Shown: positions 38,602 through 48,094, numbered from the stretch's first letter. The stretch is 64,000 bases of DNA from Denitromonas halophila (GCF_007625155.1 NZ_VMNK01000001.1:1-64000); one strand, 5' to 3'. Notes: generated by a model not told the origin, from the letters alone. Translations and numbers: made by a program.

Positions 38602-39585
38602 TCACTCGCTGCGCGGATCGCGTGCGAGCAGGCGCTCAACCGCTTCGCGCGCGCTGAGCGTGCCCGAGAGCAGGGCGTTGACGCCCTCGGTGATGGGCAT
38701 CTCGACATGATGGTGATGTGCCAAAGCCACCGTTTCGCGCGTGGTCGGTACGCCTTCGGCGACGTGGCCGAGTTCATTCAGAATTTGCGGTAATGCTTTG
38801 CCTTCGGCCAGCGCAAGCCCAACCCGGCGATTGCGTGACAGATCGCCCGTGCAGGTCAGGACCAGATCGCCCATGCCCGCCAGCCCCATGAAGGTTTCAT
38901 GGCGGGCACCAAGCGCAATGCCGAGGCGAGCCATTTCAGCCAGGCCGCGGGTGATCAGCGCGGCGCGACTGTTCAGTCCGAAGCCCAGGCCGTCAGATAC
39001 GCCGGCCGCAATGGCCATGACGTTCTTGACCGCGCCGCCGACCTCTGCACCCACCAGGTCGTCGTTGGCGTAGAGGCGTAACCGGGGTTGGTGCAGATGC
39101 CCTGTCCAGGCGGACGCGAAGGCCGCGTCGCGCGCGGCCAGGGTGATGGCTGCGGGGAGCCCGGCGGCGACTTCTGCGGCAAAGCTCGGGCCGGTCAGTA
39201 CGCCGCATGGATAGTCGGCGCCCAGTTCGTCGGCGACGACTTGATGCGGCAGTTTTCCGGTGCCAGCTTCGAAGCCCTTGCAGGCCCAGATGAGCGGAGC
39301 CGTCAGGTGTTCTGCTGCCAGGTGATGGGCAATATCGCGCAGACCGGCGACGGGTGTGACCACCAGATGCAGTTCGGCATTCTGGCTTGCACGATGAAGG
39401 TCGGGCTCTAGCGCAAGAGCGTCAGGAAAGGGCGCGTTCGGAAGGAGTTGCTGATTGACCCGCGCTTCGGCGCAGTGGGTCAAGGCGTCGGTGTCGCGCC
39501 CCCACAGTGTGACCTGATGCGATTTGGCGTAGGCAATGGCCAGGGCCGTGCCCCAGGCGCCGGCGCCGTAAACGGTGATCTTCAT
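38602..39585 (-). CDS. gpsA: Glycerol-3-phosphate dehydrogenase [NAD(P)+]
   Basis: A 327-residue cytoplasmic enzyme reducing dihydroxyacetone phosphate for phospholipid synthesis. The N-terminal Rossmann loop is [52 protein letters not shown] with the catalytic Lys and [20 protein letters not shown] follow. ATG at 39585 was chosen although the frame is open far upstream. It is the last gene of the ArsR-rhodanese-grxC-secB-SH3-gpsA run. Confidence 0.97.
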   Translation of the reverse strand: MKITVYGAGAWGTALAIAYAKSHQVTLWGRDTDALTHCAEARVNQQLLPNAPFPDALALEPDLHRASQNAELHLVVTPVAGLRDIAHHLAAEHLTAPLIWACKGFEAGTGKLPHQVVADELGADYPCGVLTGPSFAAEVAAGLPAAITLAARDAAFASAWTGHLHQPRLRLYANDDLVGAEVGGAVKNVMAIAAGVSDGLGFGLNSRAALITRGLAEMARLGIALGARHETFMGLAGMGDLVLTCTGDLSRNRRVGLALAEGKALPQILNELGHVAEGVPTTRETVALAHHHHVEMPITEGVNALLSGTLSAREAVERLLARDPRSE

Positions 39586-39646
39586 GCTTGGCCGACTCCT
39601 GGCAAGGTGACGCCGCGCCGCGGACGTGGCGGCGCAAGGGAGAGAA

Positions 39647-40093
39647 TCATTGGCCCCAGACGTCAACCCGGCGGACAAAACCGCGGTCGCCATCGGCATG
39701 CCGTACCGGCAACCAGCTGCCGCTGGCAGGGCCGGAGACGTTGAGAATGACTCCGCGGACGGCATCGAAACTCGTCGGCGCGTCGTCCGCTGCCTGTTGG
39801 CGAATGGTGGTGCGATCCGCGGTAACGACAACGGTTTGGCCGTTGGCGAGGGCGCTACGCTCGATCCAGGCCAGATGGCCGTCACGGTCGCGGACCTTGA
39901 CCCATTTTTCGAGGGTCACGACCACTTCGAACGGGCTGCCGGCTGACGCGACGAACACGCGTTTGCCCTGGGCGGACGGCGTGTCGTACAGAATCGCAGG
40001 CCCGGCCGTCGCCCGGAAATCCAGAGCGGCGGCCGGTGCGCAGGCCGCACCGGCCAGAATCAATGTGATGAGGCGGGCGGCGCGCATGCTCAC
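39647..40093 (-). CDS. Exported SH3-domain protein
   Basis: A 148-residue protein with a signal peptide ([16 protein letters not shown]) and bacterial SH3-like repeats: [39 protein letters not shown] and the C-terminal [19 protein letters not shown]. Periplasmic SH3 proteins usually bind peptidoglycan. It starts at GTG 40093 overlapping the secB stop, or at ATG 40087. It is conserved between secB and gpsA in many betaproteobacteria. Confidence 0.87.
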   Translation of the reverse strand: MSMRAARLITLILAGAACAPAAALDFRATAGPAILYDTPSAQGKRVFVASAGSPFEVVVTLEKWVKVRDRDGHLAWIERSALANGQTVVVTADRTTIRQQAADDAPTSFDAVRGVILNVSGPASGSWLPVRHADGDRGFVRRVDVWGQ

Positions 40094-40575
40094 TGAACCG
40101 GGGTGTCCTGACCGGCGCCTTGCTGCTCTTGCTGACGCGCCTGGTACAGTGCCTCGAAGTTGACCGGCGCCAGCAGCACGGGCTGGAAACCGGCGCGGGT
40201 CACTGCGTCGGAGATCGCTTCGCGGGCATACGGGAACAGGATGTTGGCGCAGCCGATCATCATGATCGGTTCGATGTCGGACTCGGGCACATTGCGAATC
40301 TGGAAAATACCGGCCTGCGCGGCTTCAACCAGGAACACCGTCTTTTCTTCGCCGATCTTGGCGGTCACGGTGACGGTCAGCACCACTTCATAGACGCCTG
40401 TGTCAATGCCCTTGGTATCCGTGCGCAGTTGCACATTGATCTGCGGGGTTTCGCGATCGAGGAAGATCGTCGGTGCGTTGGGCACCTCGACCGACAGGTC
40501 ACGAATGTAAAGCTTCTCGATGGTGAAGACGGGTTGCGTGTTTTCAGCGGCGTTGGCTTGGTTGGTTTCGGGCAT
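40090..40575 (-). CDS. secB: Protein-export chaperone SecB
   Basis: A 161-residue tetrameric cytoplasmic chaperone that keeps exported preproteins unfolded for SecA. QPVFTIEKLYIRDLSVEVPN, INVQLRTDTKGIDTGVYEVV and ILFPYAREAISDAVTRAGFQ are typical. It is downstream of grxC, the same order as in Escherichia coli (grxC-secB-gpsA). Confidence 0.98.
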   Translation of the reverse strand: MPETNQANAAENTQPVFTIEKLYIRDLSVEVPNAPTIFLDRETPQINVQLRTDTKGIDTGVYEVVLTVTVTAKIGEEKTVFLVEAAQAGIFQIRNVPESDIEPIMMIGCANILFPYAREAISDAVTRAGFQPVLLAPVNFEALYQARQQEQQGAGQDTPVQ

Positions 40576-40608
40576 GTCTGAGCCTTGTTTGAGAGTGATA
40601 AAAGGTGT

Positions 40609-40878
40609 TCAGGCCGCTTCGGCGTTCAGAAGCGGGTCCAGCTTTCCTGCCTGGTCGAGCGCGTAGAGATCATCGCACCCGCCCACATGCAAATCGTTGA
40701 TGAAGATCTGGGGCACGGTACGGCGGCCGGTGATCATCATCATTTCTTCGCGCCGTGCCGGGTCGAGGTCGACACGAATCTTGTCGATGCCCGTGACGCC
40801 CTTTTGGTTGAGCAGCGCTTCTGCGCGAACGCAGTAGGGGCAGCCCAGGGTTGCGTACATGCGGATCTTGGGTGCCAT
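40609..40878 (-). CDS. grxC: Glutaredoxin 3
   Basis: An 89-residue thioredoxin-fold disulfide reductase with the dithiol active site CPYC in MYATLGCPYCVRAEALLNQK, then RRTVPQIFINDLHVGGCDDL with the cis-Pro and the GG-C-DDL glutathione site. It lies 2 bp after the rhodanese gene. This supports a redox/sulfur-linked operon. Confidence 0.96.
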   Translation of the reverse strand: MAPKIRMYATLGCPYCVRAEALLNQKGVTGIDKIRVDLDPARREEMMMITGRRTVPQIFINDLHVGGCDDLYALDQAGKLDPLLNAEAA

Positions 40879-40880
40879 GC

Positions 40881-41297
40881 TTATTTCCTCTTGCGGCTCA
40901 CCGGCTGGCCGGCTTGTTGCCAGCTTGCGATGCCGCCCTGGAGGTTAAACACTTTGTCGCAACCGAGCTTGCGCAGGGTGGCGGCCGCTGCGTTCGAGCG
41001 GGCGCCCGAGGCGCAGCATACGATGATCGGTTGCTGTTTCAGTTTTTCGATCTCGGCCGACCGCTTTTCCAGCGCTGCGAACGGAATGTGCCGGGCGTTG
41101 GGAATGTGGCCGCTCAGGAATTCATTCTGCTCACGCACGTCGATAATGACCGCGTCTTCGCGGTTGATCATCAGTGTGGCTTGCACCGGGGACAGGCTGC
41201 TACTGTCGCCACGTTGGCGGAGGGTTTCAATCAACAGGAATGCACCGCTGGCGACAGCCAAGGCTGCCCAGTACCAATTTTGCTGCAAGAACTCCAC
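40881..41297 (-). CDS. Membrane-anchored rhodanese-like sulfurtransferase
   Basis: A 138-residue protein with one N-terminal helix (about residues 7-27, NWYWAALAVASGAFLLIETL) and a single rhodanese domain (AVIIDVREQNEFLSGHIPNA). The active-site loop is CASGARS with Cys95, which should carry a persulfide. It is 21 bp downstream of an ArsR-family regulator with a persulfide-sensor cysteine pair and 2 bp upstream of grxC. It probably transfers sulfane sulfur at the inner membrane. Confidence 0.93.
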   Translation of the reverse strand: MEFLQQNWYWAALAVASGAFLLIETLRQRGDSSSLSPVQATLMINREDAVIIDVREQNEFLSGHIPNARHIPFAALEKRSAEIEKLKQQPIIVCCASGARSNAAAATLRKLGCDKVFNLQGGIASWQQAGQPVSRKRK

Positions 41298-41318
41298 GGA
41301 AATTTCCTTCTTGTAATG

Positions 41319-41648
41319 TCAGGGCTGAGCGGGCGCTTCGCCGCAGAAGACCTCGCGCATGAGGACGATCAATTGCAATGTGCGCTGGTCTCCGACCCGG
41401 TAATACACCCGGTTGGCGTCCTTTCTGGTGAGCAGAACGCCTTTGTCACGCAGAATGGCCAGGTGCTGGGATATGTTGCTCTGGGATGTGCCGACGGCCT
41501 CGACGATGTCTTGTACACAGACTTCGCCTTCTCCGATGACGCACAGGATCTTGAGCCTGAGCGGATGGGAGATGGCCTTGAGGGCGCGGGCGGCGGTTTC
41601 TATCTGCTCGGTCTTGCCGATCAGATCAACAATGGGATGACTATTCAC
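41319..41648 (-). CDS. ArsR/SmtB-family regulator with the BigR/SqrR cysteine pair
   Basis: A 109-residue winged-helix repressor from GTG 41648; a TTG at 41669 would add seven residues. The helix-turn-helix is VQDIVEAVGTSQSNISQHLA. Cysteines are at 36, 44 and 102. Cys36 (RLKILCVIGEGEV) and Cys102 (MREVFCGE) fall at the positions of the dithiol pair in the persulfide sensors BigR (42/108) and SqrR (41/107), with the same spacing of 66. No ArsR metal motif (ELCVCDL) is present. The rhodanese and grxC genes follow. It probably represses this operon until sulfide or persulfide accumulates. Confidence 0.87.
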   Translation of the reverse strand: MNSHPIVDLIGKTEQIETAARALKAISHPLRLKILCVIGEGEVCVQDIVEAVGTSQSNISQHLAILRDKGVLLTRKDANRVYYRVGDQRTLQLIVLMREVFCGEAPAQP

Positions 41649-41660
41649 GATCAGCGATCG

Positions 41661-41677
41661 ATTCGACAAAGATGAAT
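41661..41677 (-). promoter_or_regulatory. Candidate ArsR-family operator (ATTC-N9-GAAT)
   Basis: An inverted repeat ATTC...GAAT lies just upstream of the GTG start of the regulator in an AT-rich stretch. As I recall, the SqrR box is ATTC-N8-GAAT; this one has nine bases between the arms. Its position suits autoregulation. It is a candidate only. Confidence 0.35.
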
Positions 41678-41764
41678 GTAATAAAATACCATTTTTTGCT
41701 GTAGCGGCGACTTGGCGCGACGCAAGAACCCATGTTTACCACCTTAGCGAGTAGATAGTTCCTC

Positions 41765-42514
41765 ATGTACAAGATCGTATTGCTTCGCCACGGAGAGTCC
41801 ACCTGGAACAAGGAAAACCGGTTTACCGGCTGGACGGACGTTGATTTGACCGACAAGGGCGTGGAAGAAGCGCGCGCGGCCGGCGACCTGCTGCGCGACG
41901 AGGGCTATGCCTTCGACGTGGCTTTTACATCGGTGCTCAAGCGCGCCAACAAAACCCTGAACATCGTGCTCGAGCATATGGCCGCGCTGTGGCTGCCGGT
42001 TGAGCACTCCTGGCGCCTGAATGAGCGCCACTACGGTGCTTTGCAGGGGCTCAACAAAGCCGAGACGGCCGCGAAGTTTGGCGATGATCAAGTGCTGAAG
42101 TGGCGTCGTTCCTACGATGTGCCGCCCCCGGCGCTGGAAACCGGTGATGAGCGTCTGACACCTAATGACCCGCGCTATGCCAGCTTGCCGGCGGACCGCT
42201 TCCCGCACACCGAGTGCTTGAAAGACACCGTCGCGCGCGTCGTGCCTTATTGGGAAACGGTCATCGTTCCGCGCGTGCTGGCCGGTGATCGTATCCTGAT
42301 CGCCGCGCACGGCAACAGCCTGCGTGCGCTGATCAAATACCTCGACGGGGTGAGTGATGCCGATATTGTCGGCCTGAACATTCCGACCGCCCAGCCCTTG
42401 GTGTATGAGCTCGACGCCAATCTGCGTCCGATCCGCAGCTACTATCTGGCGGATGAAGACACCATCAAGGCGGCAGCCGCAGCGGTCGCAGGGCAGGGCA
42501 AAGCCAAGGCCTGA
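41765..42514 (+). CDS. gpmA: 2,3-bisphosphoglycerate-dependent phosphoglycerate mutase
   Basis: A 249-residue glycolytic enzyme. The catalytic His motif is [39 protein letters not shown] and [20 protein letters not shown] complete the active site. It is full length. It starts a plus-strand group, gpmA-envC-ctpA, a conserved order in betaproteobacteria. Confidence 0.98.
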   Translation: MYKIVLLRHGESTWNKENRFTGWTDVDLTDKGVEEARAAGDLLRDEGYAFDVAFTSVLKRANKTLNIVLEHMAALWLPVEHSWRLNERHYGALQGLNKAETAAKFGDDQVLKWRRSYDVPPPALETGDERLTPNDPRYASLPADRFPHTECLKDTVARVVPYWETVIVPRVLAGDRILIAAHGNSLRALIKYLDGVSDADIVGLNIPTAQPLVYELDANLRPIRSYYLADEDTIKAAAAAVAGQGKAKA

Positions 42515-42518
42515 AGAC

Positions 42519-43772
42519 GTGACCCTTTTTGCCGCCACTTGCGGGCGGCCATCGGCGGCGCTGGCATTGATGCTGGCGCTTGCTGTCTTTCCTGCGTGGG
42601 TAGCGGCCGAGGATGCGAGCGGTCGAATCGCGTCGTCGCGCAGCGATCTGGATGCCATCAAGGCGCGTCTGCGCTCGGCGCAAGCCGAAGTGGCCGATAC
42701 CGAAACGACGCATGCCGAGGCCGCCAAAGCGCTCAAGCAGGCCGATGTGGCGGTGTCGCGCATATTGCGCCGGGTCCGCGAGCTGGTACGCGAGCGCAAG
42801 CGCGCCGATGCCGCGGTGCTGAAGGTCGAGGCCGCGTTGCGGGAGACCGAGGCGCAAGTGGTGACTGGCCGAGCGGCGCTGGCCAGTTGGCTGCGGCGTT
42901 ACTACCAGCATGGTGGCGAGCCGGGCGTCGCCTATTTGCTCAGCGCGCGCGAACCCAATCAGCTCGCTCGCGACGCTTTTTACCTCGAACAGATTGGTCG
43001 GGAGAAGCAGGCGATTGTCACTCGCTTGCGTGAAGCTATGGCCTTGCAGCACCAGCAGCAAACGGAGGCCGAGGCGCGGCGTGCGGAGGTCGTGCGGCTC
43101 GAGGCGGTGCAGCGCCGGGAAATGGCTGATCTGAAAAAAGAGCGCGCACGGCGGGGGCAGATCGTGGCGACGCTGTCGAAAGAATTGAAGGCGCAAAAGC
43201 AGGTCGTGGCTGATCTTCAGCGTGACGAAGCGCGTTTGCGTGCCTTGATGGTTGAACTCGAGAAAGCCAGGGCACGTCCAAGACCACCGCCGCCGGTCGC
43301 GATTCCAAGCTCGCCCGGCGAGCCGGTGGTGGGTGCATCCCGGGAGAGTGCCGACAGCAGCACGCGTGGCAAAGCGTTTTCGGCGCTGCGTGGGCAGCTC
43401 AAGCCGCCCTTGCGTGGCGCGATCATCGGGCGCTTTGGTGCCGACAGGGCCTCAGGCGGGACGACCTGGAAGGGCGTTTTCATCCGCGCCAACAGTGGCG
43501 AAGAGGTGCATGCCGTGGCCGATGGCGAGGTGGTTTTCTCGGATTGGTTGCGCGGCTTCGGAAATCTCATCATCATCGACCACGGTCAGGGCTATTTGAC
43601 GGTGTACGGAAACAATGACGCGCTGTTCAAGTCCAACGGCGTACGCGTTTCCGCCGGCGAGGTGCTGGCGGCAGCAGGCGACAGCGGAGGAAACCCCGAG
43701 CCGGGGCTATACTTCGAGATCCGCCATCAGGGGCGGCCGGTGGATCCGATGGAGTGGATCCGCCTGAATTGA
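42519..43772 (+). CDS. envC: EnvC-like murein hydrolase activator (degenerate LytM)
   Basis: A 417-residue periplasmic protein. It starts at GTG 42519, 4 bp after gpmA, and has a signal peptide (ALALMLALAVFPAWVAAE). A long coiled coil follows (about 25-270), then a C-terminal LytM/M23 domain (GVFIRANSGEEVHAVADGEV ... GLYFEIRHQGRPVDP). The zinc-binding H-x3-D motif of active LytM enzymes is missing, as in EnvC, which activates amidases at the septum instead of cutting murein itself. Confidence 0.9.
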   Translation: MTLFAATCGRPSAALALMLALAVFPAWVAAEDASGRIASSRSDLDAIKARLRSAQAEVADTETTHAEAAKALKQADVAVSRILRRVRELVRERKRADAAVLKVEAALRETEAQVVTGRAALASWLRRYYQHGGEPGVAYLLSAREPNQLARDAFYLEQIGREKQAIVTRLREAMALQHQQQTEAEARRAEVVRLEAVQRREMADLKKERARRGQIVATLSKELKAQKQVVADLQRDEARLRALMVELEKARARPRPPPPVAIPSSPGEPVVGASRESADSSTRGKAFSALRGQLKPPLRGAIIGRFGADRASGGTTWKGVFIRANSGEEVHAVADGEVVFSDWLRGFGNLIIIDHGQGYLTVYGNNDALFKSNGVRVSAGEVLAAAGDSGGNPEPGLYFEIRHQGRPVDPMEWIRLN

Positions 43773-43821
43773 ATTGTCGGGGGTCGCGCCGTGGTGCGAT
43801 GCCCCATCGTTTGGAGTCGTC

Positions 43822-45213
43822 ATGCGTAGTAAATTGCAGCAGTTTGGATTGGTCTTCACCGGTATGTGTGCGGGCGTCCTGATCAGTCTGAATTTCCCGG
43901 CCAATGCCGACAAGGCGGCCCTGGCGCCACTGCCGATGCAGGAATTGCGTGCGCTGGCGGACGTGTTCAACGCCATCAAGCAAGGCTATGTCGAGCCCGT
44001 GGAAGACAAGGCACTGCTGACCGACGCAATCAGCGGCATGCTGACCGGGCTCGATCCGCATTCGGCCTATCTGGATGCCGATGCGTTCAAGGATCTGCAA
44101 GTCGGTACGCAAGGCGAATTCGGTGGCCTCGGCATCGAAGTGGGCATGGAAGACGGTTTCGTCAAGGTCATCTCCCCGATCGAAGATACGCCGGCCTTCC
44201 GCGCGGGTGTCAAAGCCGGCGACCTGATCGTCAAGCTCGATGAGACCCCCGTCAAAGGCATGACGCTGGGCGATGCGGTCAAGCAGATGCGAGGCAAGCC
44301 AAACACCAAGATCGTGCTGACCATCGTACGCAAGGGCGACGAAAAGCCGCTGGTGGTGACCATCGTGCGCGAGATCATCAAGGTGCGCAGTGTGAAGTCG
44401 AAGCTCGTGGAGCCCGGCTTTGGCTATGTGCGTGTGGTGCAGTTCCAGGAGGCAACGGCTGCGTCGCTGGCCGAGCACCTGACGCAACTCTATGCCAAGG
44501 GGCCGCTCACTGGTCTGGTGCTTGATTTGCGCAATGACCCGGGTGGTTTGCTGCATGGCGCAGTGGGTGTGTCGGCGGCATTCTTGCCGGCAGATACGCT
44601 GGTGGTGTCGACTGACGGCCGTACGCCGGACGCGAAGCGCAAGTACATGGCCACGCCGGACGATTACCTGCGCGGTACGCGGACTGACTTCCTGAAAGAC
44701 CTGCCGGCCGGTGTGAAGAATGTGCCGATGGTGGTGTTGGTGAACGGCGGGTCGGCGTCGGCGTCCGAAATCGTCGCCGGCGCGCTTCAGGATCACAAGC
44801 GCGCCAAGGTGCTCGGTACCCAGACATTCGGTAAGGGCTCGGTGCAAACCATTTTGCCGCTGACCAACAACACTGCCATCAAGCTGACCACGGCGCGTTA
44901 CTACACGCCGGGTGGGCGTTCGATTCAGGCCAAGGGCATCGAGCCGGATTACAAGGTTGAAGATCCGCAGGATACCTCGGCGCAGATGCGTATTCGCGAG
45001 GCGGACCTGCGCGGTCACCTTGAGAACGACAAGGACCCGGAAGCCGAGCGCAAGGCACTGGCGGTGCGTGAAGCGGCGCGTGCGGCCACTGAGGAAGAAA
45101 AGGCGAGCGATACGCCGTTCAAACGGATCGAGCCCGCCAGCGAGGAAGATTTCCAGTTTCAGCAGGCCTTGAACCTTCTCAAGGGGCGAGAGATCGTCCA
45201 GAATGCAAAGTAA
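43822..45213 (+). CDS. S41-family C-terminal processing peptidase
   Basis: A 463-residue periplasmic serine protease. It has an N-terminal signal/anchor (FGLVFTGMCAGVLISLNFPA), a PDZ domain (GLGIEVGMEDGFVKVISPIE, about 105-185) and the catalytic domain with the Ser/Lys dyad in VNGGSASASEIVAGAL and TQTFGKGSVQT. CtpA-type enzymes degrade or process periplasmic proteins. GGAG 7 bp upstream supports ATG at 43822. It is coupled in order with envC, which suggests shared work in envelope maintenance. Confidence 0.95.
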   Translation: MRSKLQQFGLVFTGMCAGVLISLNFPANADKAALAPLPMQELRALADVFNAIKQGYVEPVEDKALLTDAISGMLTGLDPHSAYLDADAFKDLQVGTQGEFGGLGIEVGMEDGFVKVISPIEDTPAFRAGVKAGDLIVKLDETPVKGMTLGDAVKQMRGKPNTKIVLTIVRKGDEKPLVVTIVREIIKVRSVKSKLVEPGFGYVRVVQFQEATAASLAEHLTQLYAKGPLTGLVLDLRNDPGGLLHGAVGVSAAFLPADTLVVSTDGRTPDAKRKYMATPDDYLRGTRTDFLKDLPAGVKNVPMVVLVNGGSASASEIVAGALQDHKRAKVLGTQTFGKGSVQTILPLTNNTAIKLTTARYYTPGGRSIQAKGIEPDYKVEDPQDTSAQMRIREADLRGHLENDKDPEAERKALAVREAARAATEEEKASDTPFKRIEPASEEDFQFQQALNLLKGREIVQNAK

Positions 45214-45243
45214 TCAAGTAACCATGACGCGAAGGGGGTAATC

Positions 45244-45699
45244 ATGCGCCGTGAAACGGCCTACAAGCTGGCGGGCAGGCGGCATGAATCTCATGCGGGT
45301 GCTGGCGCCAGCGGGCTGATCAAGACGCGTGAGATCCGTTTTCGCCCCTTGCCGCCCGGGCAGGTTGAGCGCGCCCTGGGGGCGTTGCGTCGATTGCGTG
45401 GGCTGAAAGCGGAGCCGGGGGCGCGCGAATTATGTGTCGTGGTCGAGTACTCCGTGCTCGACTTTTCGCTTGAGTTGCTCGAAAACGCGCTGCGCGATGC
45501 CGGTTTCCATCTGGACAACTCCTTGTATGTGAAGCTGGTGCGCGCGCTGGTGTACTTCAGCGAAGAGACACAGCGCCATAACATTGAGTCACCCGAACGG
45601 CTGATCAAGCAGTCCAACGAGGTGTACATCAAGGTCTACGACCATCATCCGCACGGCGATCATGATGAAACGCCGGTCGAACTGCGCGACTACAAGTAA
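45244..45699 (+). CDS. Conserved hypothetical protein
   Basis: A 151-residue soluble protein whose family I do not recognise. It is Arg-rich at the N-terminus (MRRETAYKLAGRRHES) with an alpha/beta middle (TREIRFRPLPPGQVERALGA, CVVVEYSVLDFSLELLENAL) resembling a small ferredoxin-like fold. It has a helix SEETQRHNIESPERLIKQSN and a His-rich end, VYDHHPHGDHDETPVEL, that could bind a metal. There is no signal peptide. It sits between ctpA and moeB on the same strand. Confidence 0.75.
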   Translation: MRRETAYKLAGRRHESHAGAGASGLIKTREIRFRPLPPGQVERALGALRRLRGLKAEPGARELCVVVEYSVLDFSLELLENALRDAGFHLDNSLYVKLVRALVYFSEETQRHNIESPERLIKQSNEVYIKVYDHHPHGDHDETPVELRDYK

Positions 45700-45722
45700 G
45701 CCTATCCCGCGCGACTGCTGCC

Positions 45723-46478
45723 ATGAATGACGATCAACTCCTGCGGTACAGCCGCCATATTCTGTTGCCCGAAATCGGTGTCGAAGGCCAGCAGGCCTTT
45801 GTCGATGCGCGTGTGCTGGTGGTTGGCGCGGGCGGCCTCGGCTCGCCGGCCGCCATGTATCTTGCCGCAGCTGGTGTCGGGACGCTGGTGCTGGTCGACG
45901 ACGATGAGGTTGATCTGACCAATCTGCAGCGTCAGATCCTGCATACCGCAGAGACGGTCGGGCAACCCAAGGTGCTGTCGGGTCAGGCTACGCTGCGCCG
46001 GCTCAATCCCGAGGTGCAGGTCGTGCCGCTGGCGCGACGCCTGTCGGGCGAGGCGCTACTGGAGGAGGTGGCCGCGGCCGATGTCGTGCTCGACTGCTCC
46101 GACAACTTCGAAACACGGCATGCCATCAATCGCGCGTGCCACATTCACCGCAAACCGCTGGTCTCTGGCGCGGCCATTCGTTTCGACGGGCAGCTCTATG
46201 TGTTTGATCTGCGTGGCGATGAGAGTCCGTGCTACCACTGTCTCTTCCCCGAGGGCGAAGACGTGGAGCAGGTGCGTTGCGCGGTGATGGGTGTGTTTGC
46301 GCCAATCACCGGCATCATTGGTGCGGCGCAGGCGGCCGAAGCCCTGAAGCTGCTGGCGGGGATTGGCACATCGCTGGCCGGGCGGGTATTGCTGCTCGAT
46401 GGCCTGAACATGGAGTGGCGCGGCATCGGGCTATCCAAAGACCCGGCCTGCGCCGTGTGCGGTCAGTCGGCGGGTTGA
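45723..46478 (+). CDS. moeB: MoeB/ThiF-family adenylyltransferase
   Basis: A 251-residue E1-like enzyme. The nucleotide-binding loop is VLVVGAGGLGSPAAMYLAAA; DDDEVDLTNLQRQILH and the adenylation region VLDCSDNFETRHAINRAC are present, and the structural zinc cysteines lie in PCYHCLFP and ACAVCGQ. It should adenylate the C-terminus of MoaD (molybdopterin) or ThiS. No moaD or thiS is nearby, so the pathway is not settled. Its end overlaps the convergent ribD by 16 bp. Confidence 0.93.
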   Translation: MNDDQLLRYSRHILLPEIGVEGQQAFVDARVLVVGAGGLGSPAAMYLAAAGVGTLVLVDDDEVDLTNLQRQILHTAETVGQPKVLSGQATLRRLNPEVQVVPLARRLSGEALLEEVAAADVVLDCSDNFETRHAINRACHIHRKPLVSGAAIRFDGQLYVFDLRGDESPCYHCLFPEGEDVEQVRCAVMGVFAPITGIIGAAQAAEALKLLAGIGTSLAGRVLLLDGLNMEWRGIGLSKDPACAVCGQSAG

Positions 46479-47560
46479 AAGCGGCCAATGAGCCGAACGT
46501 CCTTGCCGATGAGGCGGACGTCGCGCCATTCGAGCTGGCGAGCGTGTTCCAGCGACGTCAGCTCGGGCAGATTGAATAGCCCTTGAGCACTATCGCCGAC
46601 CAGCATCGGTGCGGTGTAGAGCAGCAGTTCATCCACGCAGTTTTCGCGCAGCAGCGAGCCGTTGAGCTTGAAGCCGGCTTCGACATGGAGTTCGTTCACA
46701 CCACGTTGGGCGAGCGCGCTGAGCAAGGCGGGGAGGTCGACCTTGTCGTGTGCGTTGGGCAGCTGCAGCGTGTCTACGTTGCGCCCGGCGAGCGCCGTGG
46801 CTTTTTCCGGATTCGATACCGCCGTCACCACCAGCACCGGGTCGCCATTGAACAGGCGCGCTGTGGGGCTGACTTCAAAGCGTGCGTCGACCAGCACGCG
46901 AAGTGGCTGCCGGCTGCACGGTACATCGCGCACGGTGAGCAGCGGGTCGTCGGCGCGAACGGTGCCGAAACCGGTCAGGATGGCGCAGGCGCGTGCGCGC
47001 CAGCGGTGGCCATCGGCGCGCGCGGCGCTGCCGGTAATCCACTGGCTGACACCGTTGTTTAGCGCGGTCTTGCCGTCCAGTGAGGTGGCCGCTTTCAGGC
47101 GCACCCAGGGGCGAGATCGGGTCATGCGTGAGACGAAACCGAGATTCAACTCCACCGCTTCGGCGCCGAGCAGACCGACTTGTGTCGGGATGCCAGCCTG
47201 TTCGAGGCGGGCGATACCCTGGCCGGCCACCAGTGGGTTGGGGTCGCCCATGGCGATGACGACACGCGCGACCTTGGCGGCGATGAGTGCATCGGCGCAG
47301 GGCGGGGTACGGCCGTGGTGGGCGCAGGGCTCCAGCGTGACATAGGCGGTCGCGCCTTGCGCTTTGGCTCCTGCCGCGCGCAAGGCGTGGACTTCGGCAT
47401 GGGCCTCGCCGGCGCGACGATGCCAGCCTTCGCCCACGATCGTGTCGCCCTGGGCGATGACGCAACCGACGCGGGGGTTGGGCGTGGTTGTGCAGAGGCC
47501 TTGTTCGGCCAGTTGCAGCGCACGGGCCATGTGCTGATGGTCGAGTGCGGAGAAACCCAT
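46463..47560 (-). CDS. ribD: Bifunctional riboflavin deaminase-reductase
   Basis: A 365-residue enzyme for the second and third steps of riboflavin synthesis. The N-terminal deaminase domain has the zinc motif HAEVHAL and PCAHHGRTPPCADALI. The C-terminal reductase domain has WVRLKAATSLDGKTALNNGV and LLTVRDVPCSRQPLRVLVDA. It is the last gene of glyA-nrdR-ribD, a standard order in proteobacteria. Confidence 0.97.
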   Translation of the reverse strand: MGFSALDHQHMARALQLAEQGLCTTTPNPRVGCVIAQGDTIVGEGWHRRAGEAHAEVHALRAAGAKAQGATAYVTLEPCAHHGRTPPCADALIAAKVARVVIAMGDPNPLVAGQGIARLEQAGIPTQVGLLGAEAVELNLGFVSRMTRSRPWVRLKAATSLDGKTALNNGVSQWITGSAARADGHRWRARACAILTGFGTVRADDPLLTVRDVPCSRQPLRVLVDARFEVSPTARLFNGDPVLVVTAVSNPEKATALAGRNVDTLQLPNAHDKVDLPALLSALAQRGVNELHVEAGFKLNGSLLRENCVDELLLYTAPMLVGDSAQGLFNLPELTSLEHARQLEWRDVRLIGKDVRLIGRFQPAD

Positions 47561-47565
47561 GGGGG

Positions 47566-48042
47566 TCAGTCGGACTTGGGCGGGCGACCGCGGGTGCGTG
47601 ACACCTCGCGCACGGCTTCTGAGAAGGCGTCGACGTCTTCGAAGTTGCGATAGACGGAGGCGAAGCGTACGTAGGCGACCTTGTCGAGCTTCTTGAGCTC
47701 ACGCATCACCAGTTCACCGACCTTGACCGAGGGCAGCTCGCGCTCACCCATGGCCAGCAGTTTGCCTTCGATGCGGGCGGCGGCGGCTTCGATGTCTTCG
47801 ACGGCCACCGGGCGCTTGCGCAGGGCCAACGTCATGCTGGCGAGTACCTTGCTGCGATCAAACTCGGCGCGATGCCCGTTGCGCTTCACGATATGCGGCA
47901 TCTTGAGATCGATGCGCTCATAGGTGGTGAAGCGCTTGTCGCATTTGACGCAGCGACGACGACGGCGAACGATGTCGCCGTCCTCGTTTTCACGGGTATC
48001 GGTGACTTGTGTCGAGGGGTCGCCGCAGAAGGGGCATTTCAT
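47566..48042 (-). CDS. nrdR: Transcriptional repressor NrdR
   Basis: A 158-residue repressor of ribonucleotide reductase genes. The N-terminal zinc ribbon is [19 protein letters not shown] plus [20 protein letters not shown]. An ATP-cone domain follows ([20 protein letters not shown]). The frame is open upstream, but ATG at 48042 is the canonical start. It is 5 bp from ribD. Confidence 0.97.
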   Translation of the reverse strand: MKCPFCGDPSTQVTDTRENEDGDIVRRRRRCVKCDKRFTTYERIDLKMPHIVKRNGHRAEFDRSKVLASMTLALRKRPVAVEDIEAAAARIEGKLLAMGERELPSVKVGELVMRELKKLDKVAYVRFASVYRNFEDVDAFSEAVREVSRTRGRPPKSD

Positions 48043-48094
48043 GTGGGGGAAGTGTCCGGGCCAGCGGGCGCACGCAGCGCCCGCTGATCGGTGC

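Noticed and set aside
37398-38777. A 459-codon minus-strand frame opposite comF and trmL
   Set aside because: Arg/His/Gln-rich antisense translation; both plus-strand genes have strong motifs.
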